31,129 nucleotides of DNA from an uncultured Bacilli bacterium. GTDB lineage: Bacteria; Bacillota_I; Bacilli_A; RF39; UBA660. Each line of letters starts with the position of its first letter. The stretch's first letter is position 1. A program made the position numbers and the translations under genes. This document shows, piece after piece, positions 31,121-31,129 of the stretch. The DNA lies in contig CAKOOC010000016.1 in assembly GCA_934098375.1 (NCBI GenBank), forward strand, positions 1 through 31,129, read 5' to 3'. The notes under the pieces are model-generated. The model made no database searches. It saw only the letters and a list, made by a program, of their open reading frames with translations, and was not told the origin of the DNA.

Positions 31121-31129
31121 ATGAAAAAG
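31121..31129 (+). CDS. Start of a gene cut by the window end
   Basis: ATGAAAAAG with Shine-Dalgarno AGGTGG (31111-31116) and a promoter upstream. Only three codons (MKK) are inside the window, so the product cannot be identified; a Lys-rich start is common in secreted or membrane proteins. Confidence 0.6.

Noticed and set aside
1..31129. CRISPR array, insertion sequence, prophage or toxin-antitoxin pair
   Set aside because: No regularly spaced direct repeats, transposase, integrase or phage genes were seen; repeats found are short promoter or terminator elements.

Overview
The window is strongly AT-rich DNA from a spore-forming, low-GC Gram-positive bacterium of the Bacilli side, most likely an uncultured gut lineage of the RF39/Mollicutes-relative type (inference from gene content, AT-richness and divergence). 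TGA acts as a stop codon (for example at 7533-7535), so this is not a Mycoplasma-type code. Sporulation genes recur: Spo0A, YunB, CotJ proteins, YutD and a YutH-like protein. The envelope genes (LTA-synthase family, VanY-type carboxypeptidase, lipoprotein) indicate a walled Gram-positive cell.

Layout. 1-449: five tRNA genes (Val, Thr, Tyr, Gln, Lys) ending in a terminator. 456-1120: a YugI-like S1 protein and, divergently, a NifU-C (YutI-like) Fe-S protein. 1104-5817: a minus-strand block of seven genes containing YutH-like, YutD and YunB, whose homologues are near each other in Bacillus subtilis, plus four poorly characterised proteins, two of them tail-anchored. 5948-6920: a cotJ operon in which CotJA and CotJB appear fused, followed by CotJC. 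7023-8044: a membrane-anchored thioredoxin-like protein and TrmL. 8071-8225 holds a decayed gene; then come ferredoxin, UPF0316 and a PMCA-type calcium ATPase. 11678-12045 is a non-coding stretch with another decayed gene and a structured, GC-richer block. 12046-17131: CBS-regulated pyrophosphatase (minus), then uvrB and an amidoligase-family gene (plus).

17143-24707 is all minus strand: degenerate sensor kinase, spo0A, an unusual ClpC-like ATPase, cysS, YugP-type membrane protease and VanY-type carboxypeptidase. 24760-30798 carries an AMP-forming acyl ligase, a LolA-fold lipoprotein, YuzA (plus), a small membrane-anchored protein and an LTA-synthase family enzyme. A tRNA-Gly and the first codons of another gene end the window.

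The most interesting material is around Spo0A. The kinase has lost its phospho-acceptor His and Asp yet keeps much of its ATP-binding domain. The Clp protein has lost the second ATPase site but keeps what looks like the ClpP-docking loop at its extreme C terminus. The spo0A terminator hairpin contains the Clp gene's Shine-Dalgarno sequence. yutH and yunB each begin five bases after an identical CATATAA core with no Shine-Dalgarno sequence, which suggests leaderless sporulation transcripts. No CRISPR array, insertion sequence, prophage or rRNA gene was seen.
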